Positions 8,972-18,990 of a stretch of DNA of 64,000 nt are shown one piece after another. Every line of letters begins with the position of its first letter. Positions within the stretch are counted from its first letter, which is position 1. The notes under the pieces are model-generated. The model ran no database searches. It saw only the letters and a program-made list of their open reading frames with translations, and was not told the DNA's origin. The stretch is from Azophilus sp965215035 (lineage in GTDB: Bacteria > Pseudomonadota > Gammaproteobacteria > Pseudomonadales > Azotimanducaceae): the NCBI GenBank assembly GCA_965215035.1, contig OZ244040.1:2666001-2730000 (forward strand), in the 5' to 3' direction. The position numbers and the translations under genes are program-made.

Positions 8972-9937
8972 ATGACAAAACCCCGGAAGCGCCTGGTGTC
9001 ATTGCAAGACACCCCCTACTACCATTGCATTAGCCGATGCGTACGACGCGCCTATCTGTGCGGCATCGATCCCAATACCGGCTTCGACTTCAGTCACCGC
9101 CGCGGCTGGATCGTCAATCGCATCAAGCAACTGGCCGATACTTTCGCCATCGATGTCTACGCCTATGCCGTGATGAGCAATCACTATCACATCGTCGTGA
9201 AGGTCGACGCCCGCGCCAGCGCCGGCTGGACCGATCGGGATGTCGCCGATCGTTGGCTTCGGCTTTTCAAAGGCCCGGACATCGTGCGGCATTGGGCGCG
9301 CGGTGAGCCAGTGGGTCGGGGTGACATGGCAATCGTCGCCCCGCTCATCAAAACGTGGCGCCGTCGTTTGGCGGACCTGTCCTGGTACATGCGGTGTCTG
9401 AACGAAGTGATCGCACGCATGGCCAACCGGGAGGACGGGTGCAGGGGTCGTTTTTGGGAAGGCAGGTTCAAGTCTCAGGCACTCCTGGACGAGCGGGCGT
9501 TGCTGGCGTGTATGGCCTATGTCGATCTCAATCCCATCAGAGCCGGCCTGGCGCGAACTCCGGAGACATCGGAATACACTTCCGTTCAGGAGCGCATTGA
9601 GAAACCGAATCCATCCTCACTGAGTTTGTTTCGGGATCAATCCAAGGCGGACGGCGATATTCCATTCAGGCTTCAAGACTACCTCACGCTGGTCGACTGG
9701 AGCGGGCGGGCGATTCGTGCCGGCAAACCCGGATACATTCCACCCCATGCGCCGCCCATCCTGGAGCGGCTGGGCATGAGGCAGGATGCTACGCTGGACT
9801 ATGTGGGGCGCGGGCACGATTGCCCCGCCAATGCGCTGGGGCCGGCGAGCCGGGTGCGTGCTATGGCCCGAACCCTGGGCTTGAAATTCATCAGGGGCAT
9901 TCGACTCGGCCAACAGCTCTGTCCCGAGTTGGGCTAG
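8972..9937 (+). CDS. REP-associated tyrosine transposase (RAYT, IS200/IS605-like Y1)
   Basis: 321 residues from the ATG at 8972 (ATG 8963 is also in frame). The Y1 transposase domain spans roughly residues 10-200. The HUH motif is NHYHIVV; upstream is the family start TPYYHCISRCVRRAYL, and downstream FWEGRFKSQALLD and YVDLNPIRAGLA are typical of proteobacterial RAYTs. A basic C-terminal extension follows. By family knowledge it binds and cuts single-stranded REP-type repeats. The facing arrays on both sides are the obvious substrate. The gene looks intact. Confidence 0.93.
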   Translation: MTKPRKRLVSLQDTPYYHCISRCVRRAYLCGIDPNTGFDFSHRRGWIVNRIKQLADTFAIDVYAYAVMSNHYHIVVKVDARASAGWTDRDVADRWLRLFKGPDIVRHWARGEPVGRGDMAIVAPLIKTWRRRLADLSWYMRCLNEVIARMANREDGCRGRFWEGRFKSQALLDERALLACMAYVDLNPIRAGLARTPETSEYTSVQERIEKPNPSSLSLFRDQSKADGDIPFRLQDYLTLVDWSGRAIRAGKPGYIPPHAPPILERLGMRQDATLDYVGRGHDCPANALGPASRVRAMARTLGLKFIRGIRLGQQLCPELG

Positions 9938-10126
9938 CCGCCGACCTTATCAAACTGATCGCTGGATTTACTCTTGGCTCTGGCTTGCCACGCCGAGACG
10001 GTGGCAGCATGCCGATTGTGTCGAGTAACTTCAAAACCCACCCGAGCACCTGACACTTTGCCGACTTGAGTACTACGGTGAGCGTCGACTCACCACCCAT
10101 GGTCGTGAATATGGAACTTGCCTCTT

Positions 10127-10235
10127 GTGGGTGTCCTGGATTCCACCCCGGGTTCCCTGACTTGTGGGTGTCCTGGATTCCTTGGATTCCTCTTTGTGGG
10201 TGTCCTGGATTCCTCTCGTGGGTGTCCTGGATTCC
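10127..10235 (-). repeat. Opposite-orientation repeat array downstream of RAYT
   Basis: Four copies of GTGGGTGTCCTGGATTCC lie at 10127-10144, 10164-10181, 10196-10213 and 10218-10235. Their reverse complement contains GGACACCCAC, the core of the upstream array, so the two arrays face each other across the transposase. The unit differs from the upstream one outside the core (GGATTCC against CGGGG). The rest of the 9938-10332 gap holds no supported gene. Confidence 0.85.
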
Positions 10236-10332
10236 GTCCTAGATTCCCGCATGGCCCTAGTCTACCGAACCCCCAACGGGTATCCTGTCCAGATCGAAGG
10301 GGCTGCCTGTCCCGATTAGCCCGAATTCTGAA

Positions 10333-12410
10333 ATGTACCGAGCCAGTACACAGCTTTGCTTCCACCTTGCCCAGCTACTCGTTCTCGCTGTTCTGTTGTG
10401 GGTGGGTGGTGCGGGCGCTCGAGTCGGGGGGGGGGGGGGGGGGGGGGCGGTGAAATCAGGACGCACCTTTACGCATTGGAGACGGAAGTCGTCTCCTTGG
10501 GCGAATCCGATGGCAGCGGCGGTGCGGCCGCGAGCTTGGGCAACGACCTGCTGGTCGTAACGGCGAAGGGCAGGGTCGCATTGGTTCACGCGAGCGGAGA
10601 CGTGGAATATCTCCGTGGCAGGGTGCCGATGAACCTGTCGGGCTGGGAATCGACCGAGTCCTTTGGGGAAAACAAGGAAAAGCAGCATTTTCGGGTCGCG
10701 GACGTTCTTTTGAAAGAAGCCACGCCGGGGCGCTGGGAGCTCTTTGTCAGCCATCACTACTTTGCCGAGGAGTGCGTCCGGTTCAGGCTGTCGTCGACGA
10801 TTGTGGAAGCCGCCTTTGCGGACGGAGAAAACACGGGTGCCATGTCACCGCCGTGGCTCCAGCAGATCACCCGTGCGCTCCACCTGATACAGAACACAGA
10901 GAAGACGGTCGCCGTGTCGCCGTCGTGGAGGACGATATTCGACGCGGAACCTTGTCTGCAAACCAAGCTTAATGGCGAGGAATCCGGCGGGAGGATGTTG
11001 ACGGACGGCCCCGACCACCTGCTGCTCACCATAGGGGACCATGGAAGAAACGGCTGGTATATGGGTTCCAGATCCTGGACCCTGTCCGACGACCCCGGTT
11101 CGCATATGGGCAAGTTCGTCCGTGTCGCGATCGAGACCGGCGAAGCCGAGATACTGACCCTCGGTCATCGCAACCCGCAGGGGTTGGCGCGGGACGGGGC
11201 GGGTAATCTGTGGTCCACCGAGCACGGGCCGGAAGGCGGGGACGAACTCAACCTGCTCGAACCCGGCGGCAACTACGGCTGGCCGCATGTCACCTACGGG
11301 GTCGATTACGGTCGCAAGGTTCCTTCCACGATCGAATACGGAAAGGCGGGCGCGCACGATGGTTTCGTGACGCCGGTTTTCGCCTGGGTGCCGGCGGTCG
11401 CCGCCTCCGCCATTGTCGTGAACGACGGGCGGTCATTTCCCCTGTGGAGGGACGATCTGCTCGTCGCGTCGCTGAAGGCCCGGTCGATATTCAGGATCCG
11501 CCGCCTTGGCGAGCGAGTGCAATATGTCGAGCGCATCGATACGGGATCCAACATACGGGACCTGGTCTGGATGCCGGACGGCCGCCTGGCGCTGCTGTAT
11601 CCGCATGGCTCGAACAAGGTGATGTTTCTGAGGCGCTCCCAAAGATATTGCGACGCGGAATCCCGGAACCGCCGCGATGTTTACGCGGCGCATTGCGAAT
11701 CCGGCGTCGCCGAGTCCACCGCCGCCGCGGACTCCGGCGAGCGGCTCTACGCGCGGCACTGCGGTTCCTGCCACGGCGCGGACCCCGGCAAGCAGGGCGA
11801 CGCCCCGCGCCTCTCCGGTGTGGTCGGGCGGCGCGCCGGGCACCTCGAGGGCTACGAGTTTTCGGACGCGCTCACCTCGCTGGACCATGTCTGGACGCGG
11901 GACAGCCTAGTGCGGTTTCTCGTGGACCCGGAGGCGTTCGCCCCGGGCACGTCGATGTCCGGGATGGAGCTTACCGAGGCGGAAGCCCGCGCCATCGTGA
12001 ATTTCATCGACTATCGCGGGAGGATCCTGACGAAGACGTTGGGAGAAAGGCCCGGAGACTACAGGCGAATCATCGATGCCGATTTCGATGTGTATCGCCT
12101 TGGGCGCAAACTCGTCTATGTAAAGGCGCGTTGCGACGAGGCAGACACGGCGCCGAAGTTTTTCCTGCACTTGGCGCCGGAGGACGAATCCGACCTTCCG
12201 GACGAACGGAGGCGGCATGGCTTCGACAACTTGGATTTCAGGTTCGCCGACCGCAGGCACACCTTCGCGGACGGGGCGTGCAGCGTAACGGTGGAACTGC
12301 CGGACTACCCGGTCAAGACGATCCGCACCGGCCAATTCACCAGGGACGCCGACGGCCAATTTTTTCGTCGCCTCTGGGAGGGAAGCTACAGCCCGAAGCG
12401 CTCGAAATAG
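10333..12410 (+). CDS. Secreted PQQ-dependent sugar dehydrogenase with C-terminal cytochrome c, start frame interrupted by G22
   Basis: The body (from about 10448) is a soluble glucose/sorbosone dehydrogenase (YliI/GSDH family) beta-propeller with GHRNPQGL, EHGPEGGDELN and GGNYGWP. A cytochrome c domain follows with haem motif CGSCH near residue 468, then an unassigned C-terminal segment of about 120 residues. A convincing signal peptide starts at ATG 10333 (hydrophobic LAQLLVLAVLLWVGGAGA) but is in another frame. The switch falls in a run of 22 G at 10426-10447. With 23 (or 20) G the signal peptide would run directly into the dehydrogenase. As written, only an unconvincing start at 10356 is in frame. 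Expected role: periplasmic aldose oxidation passing electrons to the attached haem. The 3' end overlaps the convergent helicase gene by 25 bp. Confidence 0.85.
10426..10447 (+). repeat. Homopolymer G22, candidate phase-variation tract
   Basis: Twenty-two consecutive G on the coding strand, between the signal peptide and the mature part of the PQQ dehydrogenase. All three frames read poly-Gly here. One links the signal peptide, one the dehydrogenase, and the third stops at once after the tract. Length 23 or 20 joins signal peptide and enzyme. Confidence 0.85.
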
Positions 12411-15400
12411 GCCTGCGTCCCGTGCGCATCCAAGGCGTCCCCGATCACGCGCCTCAAATTGGCTCCCGTTTGCTTGAACCCGAGCAATCGGCTGACCTCG
12501 CGAATCAGATCCCCTCGCTCGATCCGCCCGCACTCGCGTCGAATGAGGGCGGCCGCGGCTACGATTTCAATGGGCGGCAACATCTCGGCCCTGGCCACAC
12601 CGGTGCCCGCGCTCGATCGGTCTCGCACGGGGACTTGCTCGCTCTGCTCTCGGGTCATCCAGAACTCGTGGTGCTCAAGCAGATCGCTGGGCGATTCGCG
12701 CCGGGCCTCGCGCAGTGCGTCCTGGGTAATGCCCCGGATTCGCCCGTTGACGCGGGGCTTGCCGAATGACTCCGCGATTCGACGGGCGACCAACGTAGCA
12801 TGCACGGGGCCTTCCACGGCGACGATCTCCCATACCTGTTCGACAAGGTAATCGGGCGCCACCTCGTGCGGTTCCAACGCCGTCTCCACCGAGACACTGG
12901 CTTCGCGGTACACTAGTGGCGCGGCAATCGCTGGCGGCGCAAGGTCGTCGTTGTCGCCTGTCGTTTCAACAGCCTCGAGCGGATCCTCCAGCACGGCTCG
13001 ACCGGCGTCATTCGCTCCCGGAACCCGTACCTGCTCGGCGGCTCGCGCTTCGGCGAGGGCGTGCGCAAGTCGCTCCGTCTCCTGAGGACGGCGATGGAAC
13101 CAGTCCGTGCTCCAGATCCTGTGAAATGTCCAGCCCATACCTTCCAGAACGGCCTGGCGATGCCTGTCCCGCTCCCGCGCCGACAGGGCGCTGTGATAGG
13201 TCGCGCCATCGCACTCGACCGCGAGTAGATACTTGCCCGGCGCATCGGGGTGTCGCACAGCAATGTCGAGCCGGAAACCGGCGCTCCCCACCTGATGGTC
13301 GGCAAGGTAGCCAAGCGACCGGATGACGTTCGCCACATCCTTCTCGAATGCGCTTTCGGGTTCCCGCCCTGAAACGGTGCGCTCCAGGGCGTCGCCGGTC
13401 TTGGCAAAGTCGAGAAACCGCTTCAGCACTTTCGGACCGTTCTTGGAAGTACGAGCAAGGTCCATGTCGGCCGGGTCGAACGAAGCGAAGATGCGGCAAC
13501 GGGCACGGGAGCGGGTGAAGAGGACGTTCAGCCGCCGTTCGCCGCCCTCCGCGTTGATCGGACCAAACCGCATGCTGTTGAGCCGCCCGCCTGGTTCAGC
13601 AGGCCCGTATCCCACGCTCACGTAGATCACGTCGCGCTCGTCCCCTTGCACGTTCTCGATGTTCTTCACGAAGGCATCTTCCGCATGGCCCTCACGCAGG
13701 AAGTCGTCGAGCACTTCGTCCCGGCGCCGCTCGTATTCGAGGAGTTCCGTGACCATGTCCGCCTGCGCTTTGGAGAAGGTGACGATGCCAAGGGACATGC
13801 CGGGCCACTCGCGCGCGTGGGCGGCGACCGCGCCCACGACATGCTCGGCCTCGATCCGGTTCGTGCCGGGACGCCCGGTGCCGCTGCCGCGGGAGGCATA
13901 GACCCCGGGAACGCGCTCGAAAGCGAGGCCGTAAGAGCCATCCAACTCCAGCGGCGATGGCGGCAGTATCAGTCGACCGTCGTAGAACTCGTCGTTGGAG
14001 ATCTGAATCAACGAGGGATCCCGAGAGCGGTAGTGCCATTCGAGCATACGCCGGTTGACGCCCCGCGCCTCGCACAGCGTAAGGATGCTTTCCATTTCCG
14101 TAGCGGCGGCGATGCCGTCTCCCGGTGCCTCGTCATCGACCGGATCGTTCGCGCCCAGACGGTCGAAGAACGTCGTGGGCGGCAACTGCTTCTGGTCGCC
14201 GACGATCACGATTTGGCCGCACCGCGCAATAGCCCCCAATGCGTCCTCCGGCCGAACCTGGCTGGCCTCGTCGACAACCAGGAGATCGAACCGCAGTACC
14301 CTTGGCGGCAGAAACTGGGCGATGGACAACGGGCTCATCAGAAACACCGGTTTGATCCGCTGCACCATGCCGCCCGCCTTCTCCACCAGACGCCGGATCG
14401 GCATGTGGCGCCGCTTCTTGGCTATCTCACTGCGGATAACCCCCATCTCCCCCGCCGCGCCCAATGGCAGATCGGCGAGGTGGCGAGAACGGATTAGATC
14501 CTGGACGTTCGCAATGTGCTCGACCTCCAGCTCCTTGAAGGTGGCAACTAGCTCGTGGCGGTTCAAGTCGGCGAGACCCGCAAGACCGGGTACCGAATCC
14601 CTGGCCAGGTTCCAGCGGGCTTCGGCTGCGGCGTAGCGGAACTCATCAACCGCATCCGCCGGGGCCAGCCTCGCTTCGTCGAGCATCGCGACAAGTTCGC
14701 CGAGACCCGCTCTCACCAGCCGTTCGACAAGCTTCTGGATCCGGCGCCACTCGTCGTAACGTTCGCCACTCTCCGCCATTGTCGTGAATCGGTCCCACAA
14801 GGCGGCCAATGCCACCTGATCGAGGCCCTCGCCGAGCCCCAGTTCATTCATGTCAAGGCGCAATAGCTCAACGACCGAGCGGGCTCCGACCAAAGCGGTC
14901 TCTGCTATCTGCTCTAGTTCCTTCGCGATTTTCGCGGGTTGCGCAAATGTCGATGTGGCTCGTTCAAGGTCGGCTGCCGAACCGGCCATGTGCGTGGCCT
15001 CCACCTCCGCAATCCAGAGAGCCGCGCTACGAAAACCTTGGAAGTCCGTTCGTTCCCCGCGCCACGCCGCGCCGAGGTGCTGTGCCAGCATCCCCTCCTC
15101 GTCGGCCAGTTTGCCACGCCGACGCTGAATTTCCGCCAGTTGTTTGATCAGTTCCACGTGCTCGGCAAGAGCAGCCGGCAGGTCGGTCGCGGCCAGTTCG
15201 GCGAGGGTTTCGCGAGCATGTCGATACCTGCCGCCCAGCCGGATGAAGAAGGACTTCAGCCCACCGGCCGCACCGCGCGCAAGGTTCTTTTGCAGTGACC
15301 GCAACTCCGCCGCCGGAACCTCCCAAGCGTGGTTCCGAAATGCGTGCTCGGCGTTCTGCCTAGCTTGCGCCCATTGGTCGCCGACATCCAACGACTCCGC

Positions 15401-17194
15401 AAGATCAGGTGCCAATTCCTTGCCGAAGATCGCATCCACGATTTGCGGTGCACGTTGCGGGCGGTTACCGATCAGGTCGAGAAATCTTGCGCTCCGCCGC
15501 AGATCCGCAACGGAACTTGGTGTTGGCAGCCATGCGTTCCCCTGCGTCGATTCCCATGCGTCATGGGTGCCGCCCCGGGCAAATGCCAAGCTTGCGGACA
15601 AAGCATCGTCGAGCGCACCGATTGCCTTCGTCAGGTTCCGCTCCAGGCGTTGCAACTCGACCGGTTGCAGGTCGAGCTCGCGGCAACCCGCGAATGGATG
15701 TTGCGGGCGGGGGCCAGCGGCCAGCAGAACAGCCAGTTCGGCGAGGTCGCGTTCGATCTGGCGACGTTGTTCGGCGTCCAGTTCGCCCAAGCCCTCGCGC
15801 TCGAGGTCGGGCGGCCTCATGCCGTTGGCGATGAACCCCACCACATCGGCCATGGCTTCAAACGGCGTGTAGTCGCGGTCTTTGGTCGCCGTGTGCAGCA
15901 GTTCGGAGATTCGGTTTAGTTCGTCACGTTTAACCCGCAGTTCCGTCACATCGATTTCCGGCGGAGACTCCTCCTTGCGGGACCGGAGCGTGCGGTCAAT
16001 CTCCCGTAGCACCTCCATTTTGTTCGCGTGCCGGGAGTGCAGTTCAAGGCAGAGATCACCGAGGCCGCACTTGCGCAGCCGGCTGAGAACAACGTCTAGG
16101 GCCGCCATCTTCTCGGCCATGAACAGCACCGTCTTGCCGTCGTGTGCGGCGGCCGCGATGATGTTCGTGATGGTCTGCGACTTGCCTGTTCCCGGTGGGC
16201 CCTGCACCACTAGGTTCCTGCCGCGACGGACCTCCTCGATGACCTTGGTCTGAGGGGCGTCGGCATCGATCACCTGCACGATGTCCTGCGGTGCCAGCAG
16301 CCCGTCGAGCCGTTTGCCGTTTCGGAACGGGCTGGGCTGCTCGGCGAATCCCGCATGCATTAGGCTGCGGATGGTGGCGTCTTCCGCGAGGCCCCCTTCG
16401 GGCCACTCCGCCTGATCCAGATCCCGCTGCAGCAACTGCTTTGCGAACGAGAAGAACCCCAATTGGATTCCGTCGCGATCTATCCGCCAGCGAGGTTTGG
16501 GCGTTGCGGCGTCGGCGACCAGGTCGAAATAGGCGGACGGACACCACTCGTCCGCCATAGAGTCGAGGTCCGGCAACGTCAGCCCGAAGTCATCGCGCAG
16601 CCGCGACTGCAGAGGCAGATTGGTGACGATGTCCTCTCCCCGTGCGCGGATGTCGTAGGTGCTCGTGCGTTCGTTGCGCACCAGTTCCACGGGAACGAGA
16701 ACCAGCGGCGCCTGCCGCGGCACGTTGGATACTTCGTCTTCGAACCAGCCAAGGAATCCCAGCGCGAGGAACAGGATGTTGATGCCCTGTTCCTCCTCGG
16801 CGATCCGTGCATCCCTTGCGAGCTGCAGCAGCCGCTTCTGCAACGCATCCGTGCCGAGCGTGGTGTCGAGGAGCCGGTCCGTGAACCGGGTCTCGTCGAC
16901 CTCGCCGCCAAGATCGACCTCGTCGAAGTGGACGCCATCGTCGTTCTCGTCGGCATCGTCTGGAGCTTCGGAAGCGTGGAACCGCATCTTCCGCCGCTCG
17001 GTACACAGGATGCGGAAAACATCGTTGGACCGTTCGTTGACGATGTTCAGGAATCGCCCGCGCCCGGAACGGTTCACGTGCACCAAGCGATTGCGCGTAC
17101 CCGTGTCGACAAGCTTCTTGCGCGCCTCCTCGACGAGCGCCCGCACGCGGCGTTCGACCCCCATGTCGGCGTCCATGGCATTCGCTTCAGACAT
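12386..17194 (-). CDS. hheA: Hhe-type antiviral helicase-nuclease (DUF4011, SF1 helicase, DUF559/Vsr-like, DUF3320)
   Basis: 1602 residues. The N-terminal part (to about 320) matches the DUF4011 region. The SF1 helicase has Walker A GPPGTGKSQT near residue 333 and DEAS as its Walker B box in the second half. A DUF559/Vsr-like endonuclease fold follows at about 1290-1420, with VECDGATYH as the Asp/Glu-containing core. A DUF3320-like domain (EGPVHATLVARRI) and a helical tail end the protein. This order is that of the single-gene Hhe defence proteins described by Gao and co-workers in 2020, thought to act on invading DNA. It heads a minus-strand row with three more defence-like genes. The gene is complete, with stop at 12386 inside the convergent dehydrogenase end. 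The mechanism is inferred from domains only. Confidence 0.9.
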   Translation of the reverse strand: MSEANAMDADMGVERRVRALVEEARKKLVDTGTRNRLVHVNRSGRGRFLNIVNERSNDVFRILCTERRKMRFHASEAPDDADENDDGVHFDEVDLGGEVDETRFTDRLLDTTLGTDALQKRLLQLARDARIAEEEQGINILFLALGFLGWFEDEVSNVPRQAPLVLVPVELVRNERTSTYDIRARGEDIVTNLPLQSRLRDDFGLTLPDLDSMADEWCPSAYFDLVADAATPKPRWRIDRDGIQLGFFSFAKQLLQRDLDQAEWPEGGLAEDATIRSLMHAGFAEQPSPFRNGKRLDGLLAPQDIVQVIDADAPQTKVIEEVRRGRNLVVQGPPGTGKSQTITNIIAAAAHDGKTVLFMAEKMAALDVVLSRLRKCGLGDLCLELHSRHANKMEVLREIDRTLRSRKEESPPEIDVTELRVKRDELNRISELLHTATKDRDYTPFEAMADVVGFIANGMRPPDLEREGLGELDAEQRRQIERDLAELAVLLAAGPRPQHPFAGCRELDLQPVELQRLERNLTKAIGALDDALSASLAFARGGTHDAWESTQGNAWLPTPSSVADLRRSARFLDLIGNRPQRAPQIVDAIFGKELAPDLAESLDVGDQWAQARQNAEHAFRNHAWEVPAAELRSLQKNLARGAAGGLKSFFIRLGGRYRHARETLAELAATDLPAALAEHVELIKQLAEIQRRRGKLADEEGMLAQHLGAAWRGERTDFQGFRSAALWIAEVEATHMAGSAADLERATSTFAQPAKIAKELEQIAETALVGARSVVELLRLDMNELGLGEGLDQVALAALWDRFTTMAESGERYDEWRRIQKLVERLVRAGLGELVAMLDEARLAPADAVDEFRYAAAEARWNLARDSVPGLAGLADLNRHELVATFKELEVEHIANVQDLIRSRHLADLPLGAAGEMGVIRSEIAKKRRHMPIRRLVEKAGGMVQRIKPVFLMSPLSIAQFLPPRVLRFDLLVVDEASQVRPEDALGAIARCGQIVIVGDQKQLPPTTFFDRLGANDPVDDEAPGDGIAAATEMESILTLCEARGVNRRMLEWHYRSRDPSLIQISNDEFYDGRLILPPSPLELDGSYGLAFERVPGVYASRGSGTGRPGTNRIEAEHVVGAVAAHAREWPGMSLGIVTFSKAQADMVTELLEYERRRDEVLDDFLREGHAEDAFVKNIENVQGDERDVIYVSVGYGPAEPGGRLNSMRFGPINAEGGERRLNVLFTRSRARCRIFASFDPADMDLARTSKNGPKVLKRFLDFAKTGDALERTVSGREPESAFEKDVANVIRSLGYLADHQVGSAGFRLDIAVRHPDAPGKYLLAVECDGATYHSALSARERDRHRQAVLEGMGWTFHRIWSTDWFHRRPQETERLAHALAEARAAEQVRVPGANDAGRAVLEDPLEAVETTGDNDDLAPPAIAAPLVYREASVSVETALEPHEVAPDYLVEQVWEIVAVEGPVHATLVARRIAESFGKPRVNGRIRGITQDALREARRESPSDLLEHHEFWMTREQSEQVPVRDRSSAGTGVARAEMLPPIEIVAAAALIRRECGRIERGDLIREVSRLLGFKQTGANLRRVIGDALDAHGTQAYFERFGL

Positions 17195-17606
17195 GCATCT
17201 AGGCCAAGCCCCCCGGCAGCAGTACAGTCATTGAGTGTGCGATACCGTGCAGTGATCCGCAACATCGTCGGGTGCGTCGGGTGCACGGCAATCTTGGTAA
17301 TCGACCGCTGGTATCCGGCGATGCGAGATCGAGGATCGCGAGCACCTCACCGGCAATCGGGCTGCCCTTTCCAAAGCGCTGCCAAGCCAAGACAGCCGAC
17401 GGTGAAAGGTGCCGTGAACTAGGATGGTCACCCCGGCCGACGGCAAACAGGGGGCCGTTCAACTTTGCCCAAAGGGGGCATTGGGGCTTCGGGCTAACAC
17501 AGGCGTTTGGATTGTGTGGATTACGTCGCGAACGCGGCCCCGCCTTCGTCCGATTCGACGCGTCGCCTCGGGTTGCCGCACGCAAGTCTCTCGACCAGAT
17601 CCCGGG
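17195..17606. other. Intergenic region between helicase and AAA/DUF4143 genes
   Basis: 412 bp, presumably carrying the promoter of the Hhe gene. GC-rich ORFs in it (for example on the minus strand from 17585) have no recognisable family and are probably chance frames. I see no repeat, tRNA or terminator. Confidence 0.4.
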
Positions 17607-18791
17607 TCAGCGCGTCGAGACCCGCCTACCGCCCACGCTGAGCGACCCTGCAAGTTCCGGGATGTCCGCGACCGGCAACACCGATATTCGCTCATCCAGC
17701 GGATACGCCTCGGTGCCCGGATAAACCACCCAGAGGTGCTGCAATGCCAGGTCATCCAGAGCCACGCGCATCGAGCGCGTCGTGCCGGGGGCATCGCCGA
17801 GGGTGCACTCGAAGCCGTACCGATTGCCGCCCAGAGTGATGAGCAGGTCGAGCTCGGCACCGCCGTGCGTCGCCCAGAAATGGGCCTCGTGGACCTCGAA
17901 CGCAATCATGAGCTGCTCGACCGCGAACCCCTCGAAGGAGGCGCCCACCTTCGGATGACCGGCGACTTCATCGCCCGTTTCCAGGGACAGGAGAGTGTGC
18001 AGTAGCCCGGTATCGCGAACGTATATCTTGGGAGACCTGACTTGACGCTTCCGGATGTTGGCGAACCACGGCGGCAGCGCTCGCACCACGAAGGCGCCGA
18101 CAAGGATGTCCAGATACCTGCGTGCGGTGCCTTCGCTCGATCCCAGGGCGCGGGCGAACTCGGCGGCGTTCCACACCTGACCGTGATAGTGGGCCAGCAT
18201 CGTCCAGAACCGGCCAAGCGTTTCCGCGGGGACCGTGATCCCAAGTTGCGGAATGTCGCGTTGCAGAAACGTCCGCACGAAGCTCTGTCGCCACAGCGAG
18301 GCAGCCCGCTCGCTTGGTGCGAGGTAGGCGCGGGGGAAGCCGCCCCGTCGCCAGAGAGTGTGCCAGTTATCCGGCCCGACTTCGGCGAGGTCGAAGCCCG
18401 AAAGGTCGACCAGCCCAACCCGGCCGGCGAGGGACTCCGAGACCCCGCGGGCGAGCGCCGGCGAGGCGCTGCCGAGGACGAGAAACCGCGCCGGGTTGTC
18501 GACTCGGTCGACGAGTACGCGAAGGGTCTCGAAGAGCGCTGGCTCGCGCTGAATCTCGTCGATGACCACGAGGCCGGACAAGCCGGCCAAAGTCCGCTCG
18601 GGCGCCTGCCGCAGCCGTCGCCGGTCCACCGCGCTTTCGAGGTCCAGAAACGTGCTTGCGGTCTCGGCGGCGGCGATCTCCCGGGCAAGCGTGGTCTTGC
18701 CGCACTGTCGCGGCCCGGTCAGGGCGACTGCCGGATGGACGGAAAACGCCTCGTGGATGCGCAAACGGGCGGTGGGACGATCAACGGCCAT
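17607..18791 (-). CDS. AAA ATPase with DUF4143 domain
   Basis: 394 residues. Walker A is GPRQCGKTT (residues 26-34) and Walker B is LVVIDEIQ near residue 98, followed by a sensor-like GSASPAL. The C-terminal half is the DUF4143 domain with the usual RRYLDILVGAFVVRALPPW and GXXFEGFAVEQL-like blocks. The family is common, often solitary, and of unknown function, and is frequent in defence and accessory islands. The start at 18791 is followed upstream by a near-perfect inverted repeat (18805-18841), a plausible operator. It lies in the same direction as the Hhe gene, with a 412-bp gap. Confidence 0.9.
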   Translation of the reverse strand: MAVDRPTARLRIHEAFSVHPAVALTGPRQCGKTTLAREIAAAETASTFLDLESAVDRRRLRQAPERTLAGLSGLVVIDEIQREPALFETLRVLVDRVDNPARFLVLGSASPALARGVSESLAGRVGLVDLSGFDLAEVGPDNWHTLWRRGGFPRAYLAPSERAASLWRQSFVRTFLQRDIPQLGITVPAETLGRFWTMLAHYHGQVWNAAEFARALGSSEGTARRYLDILVGAFVVRALPPWFANIRKRQVRSPKIYVRDTGLLHTLLSLETGDEVAGHPKVGASFEGFAVEQLMIAFEVHEAHFWATHGGAELDLLITLGGNRYGFECTLGDAPGTTRSMRVALDDLALQHLWVVYPGTEAYPLDERISVLPVADIPELAGSLSVGGRRVSTR

Positions 18792-18804
18792 AGGCCATCG
18801 TATT

Positions 18805-18841
18805 CCTTGAAAATCCGTATTTCAAATGTGGATTTTCAAGG
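18805..18841. promoter_or_regulatory. 12-bp inverted repeat just upstream of the AAA/DUF4143 start
   Basis: Arms CCTTGAAAATCC (18805-18816) and GGATTTTCAAGG (18830-18841) are perfectly complementary around a 13-base spacer. The left arm ends 14 bases from the start codon at 18791. This could be an operator for autoregulation or a 5'UTR hairpin controlling translation. Confidence 0.55.
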
Positions 18842-18921
18842 AAATTCCGGATTGGCTCTATTCGAACGTATGTGCAAACGGTGGGCGTCGAGTTGGTTTG
18901 GCTGGCTTCGCTTTTCGCGTT

Positions 18922-18990
18922 TGGCGAAATGGTAGTTTAGCGATTGGTGAAACGGTAGTGTGAACACTGGCGAAATGGTAGTGTAGCGGC
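18922..18990. repeat. Three tandem 23-bp repeats (TGGCGAAATGGTAGTGTAGC)
   Basis: Degenerate copies start at 18922, 18945 and 18968, exactly 23 bp apart, each carrying TGGYGAAAYGGTAGT. They lie between the AAA/DUF4143 gene start and the stop of the next AAA gene. Regular spacing of about two helical turns suggests an iteron-like protein-binding array, for example a promoter-proximal regulator site or a transposon-end binding array. Confidence 0.7.

Noticed and set aside
11210..12769. 519-codon frame overlapping the dehydrogenase and helicase end
   Set aside because: Out-of-frame shadow of the sugar dehydrogenase and cytochrome part.
13646..14497. 283-codon plus-strand ORF opposite the Hhe gene
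   Set aside because: It is a GC-rich antisense shadow of the helicase; no family-like motif, and the helicase frame is clearly coding.
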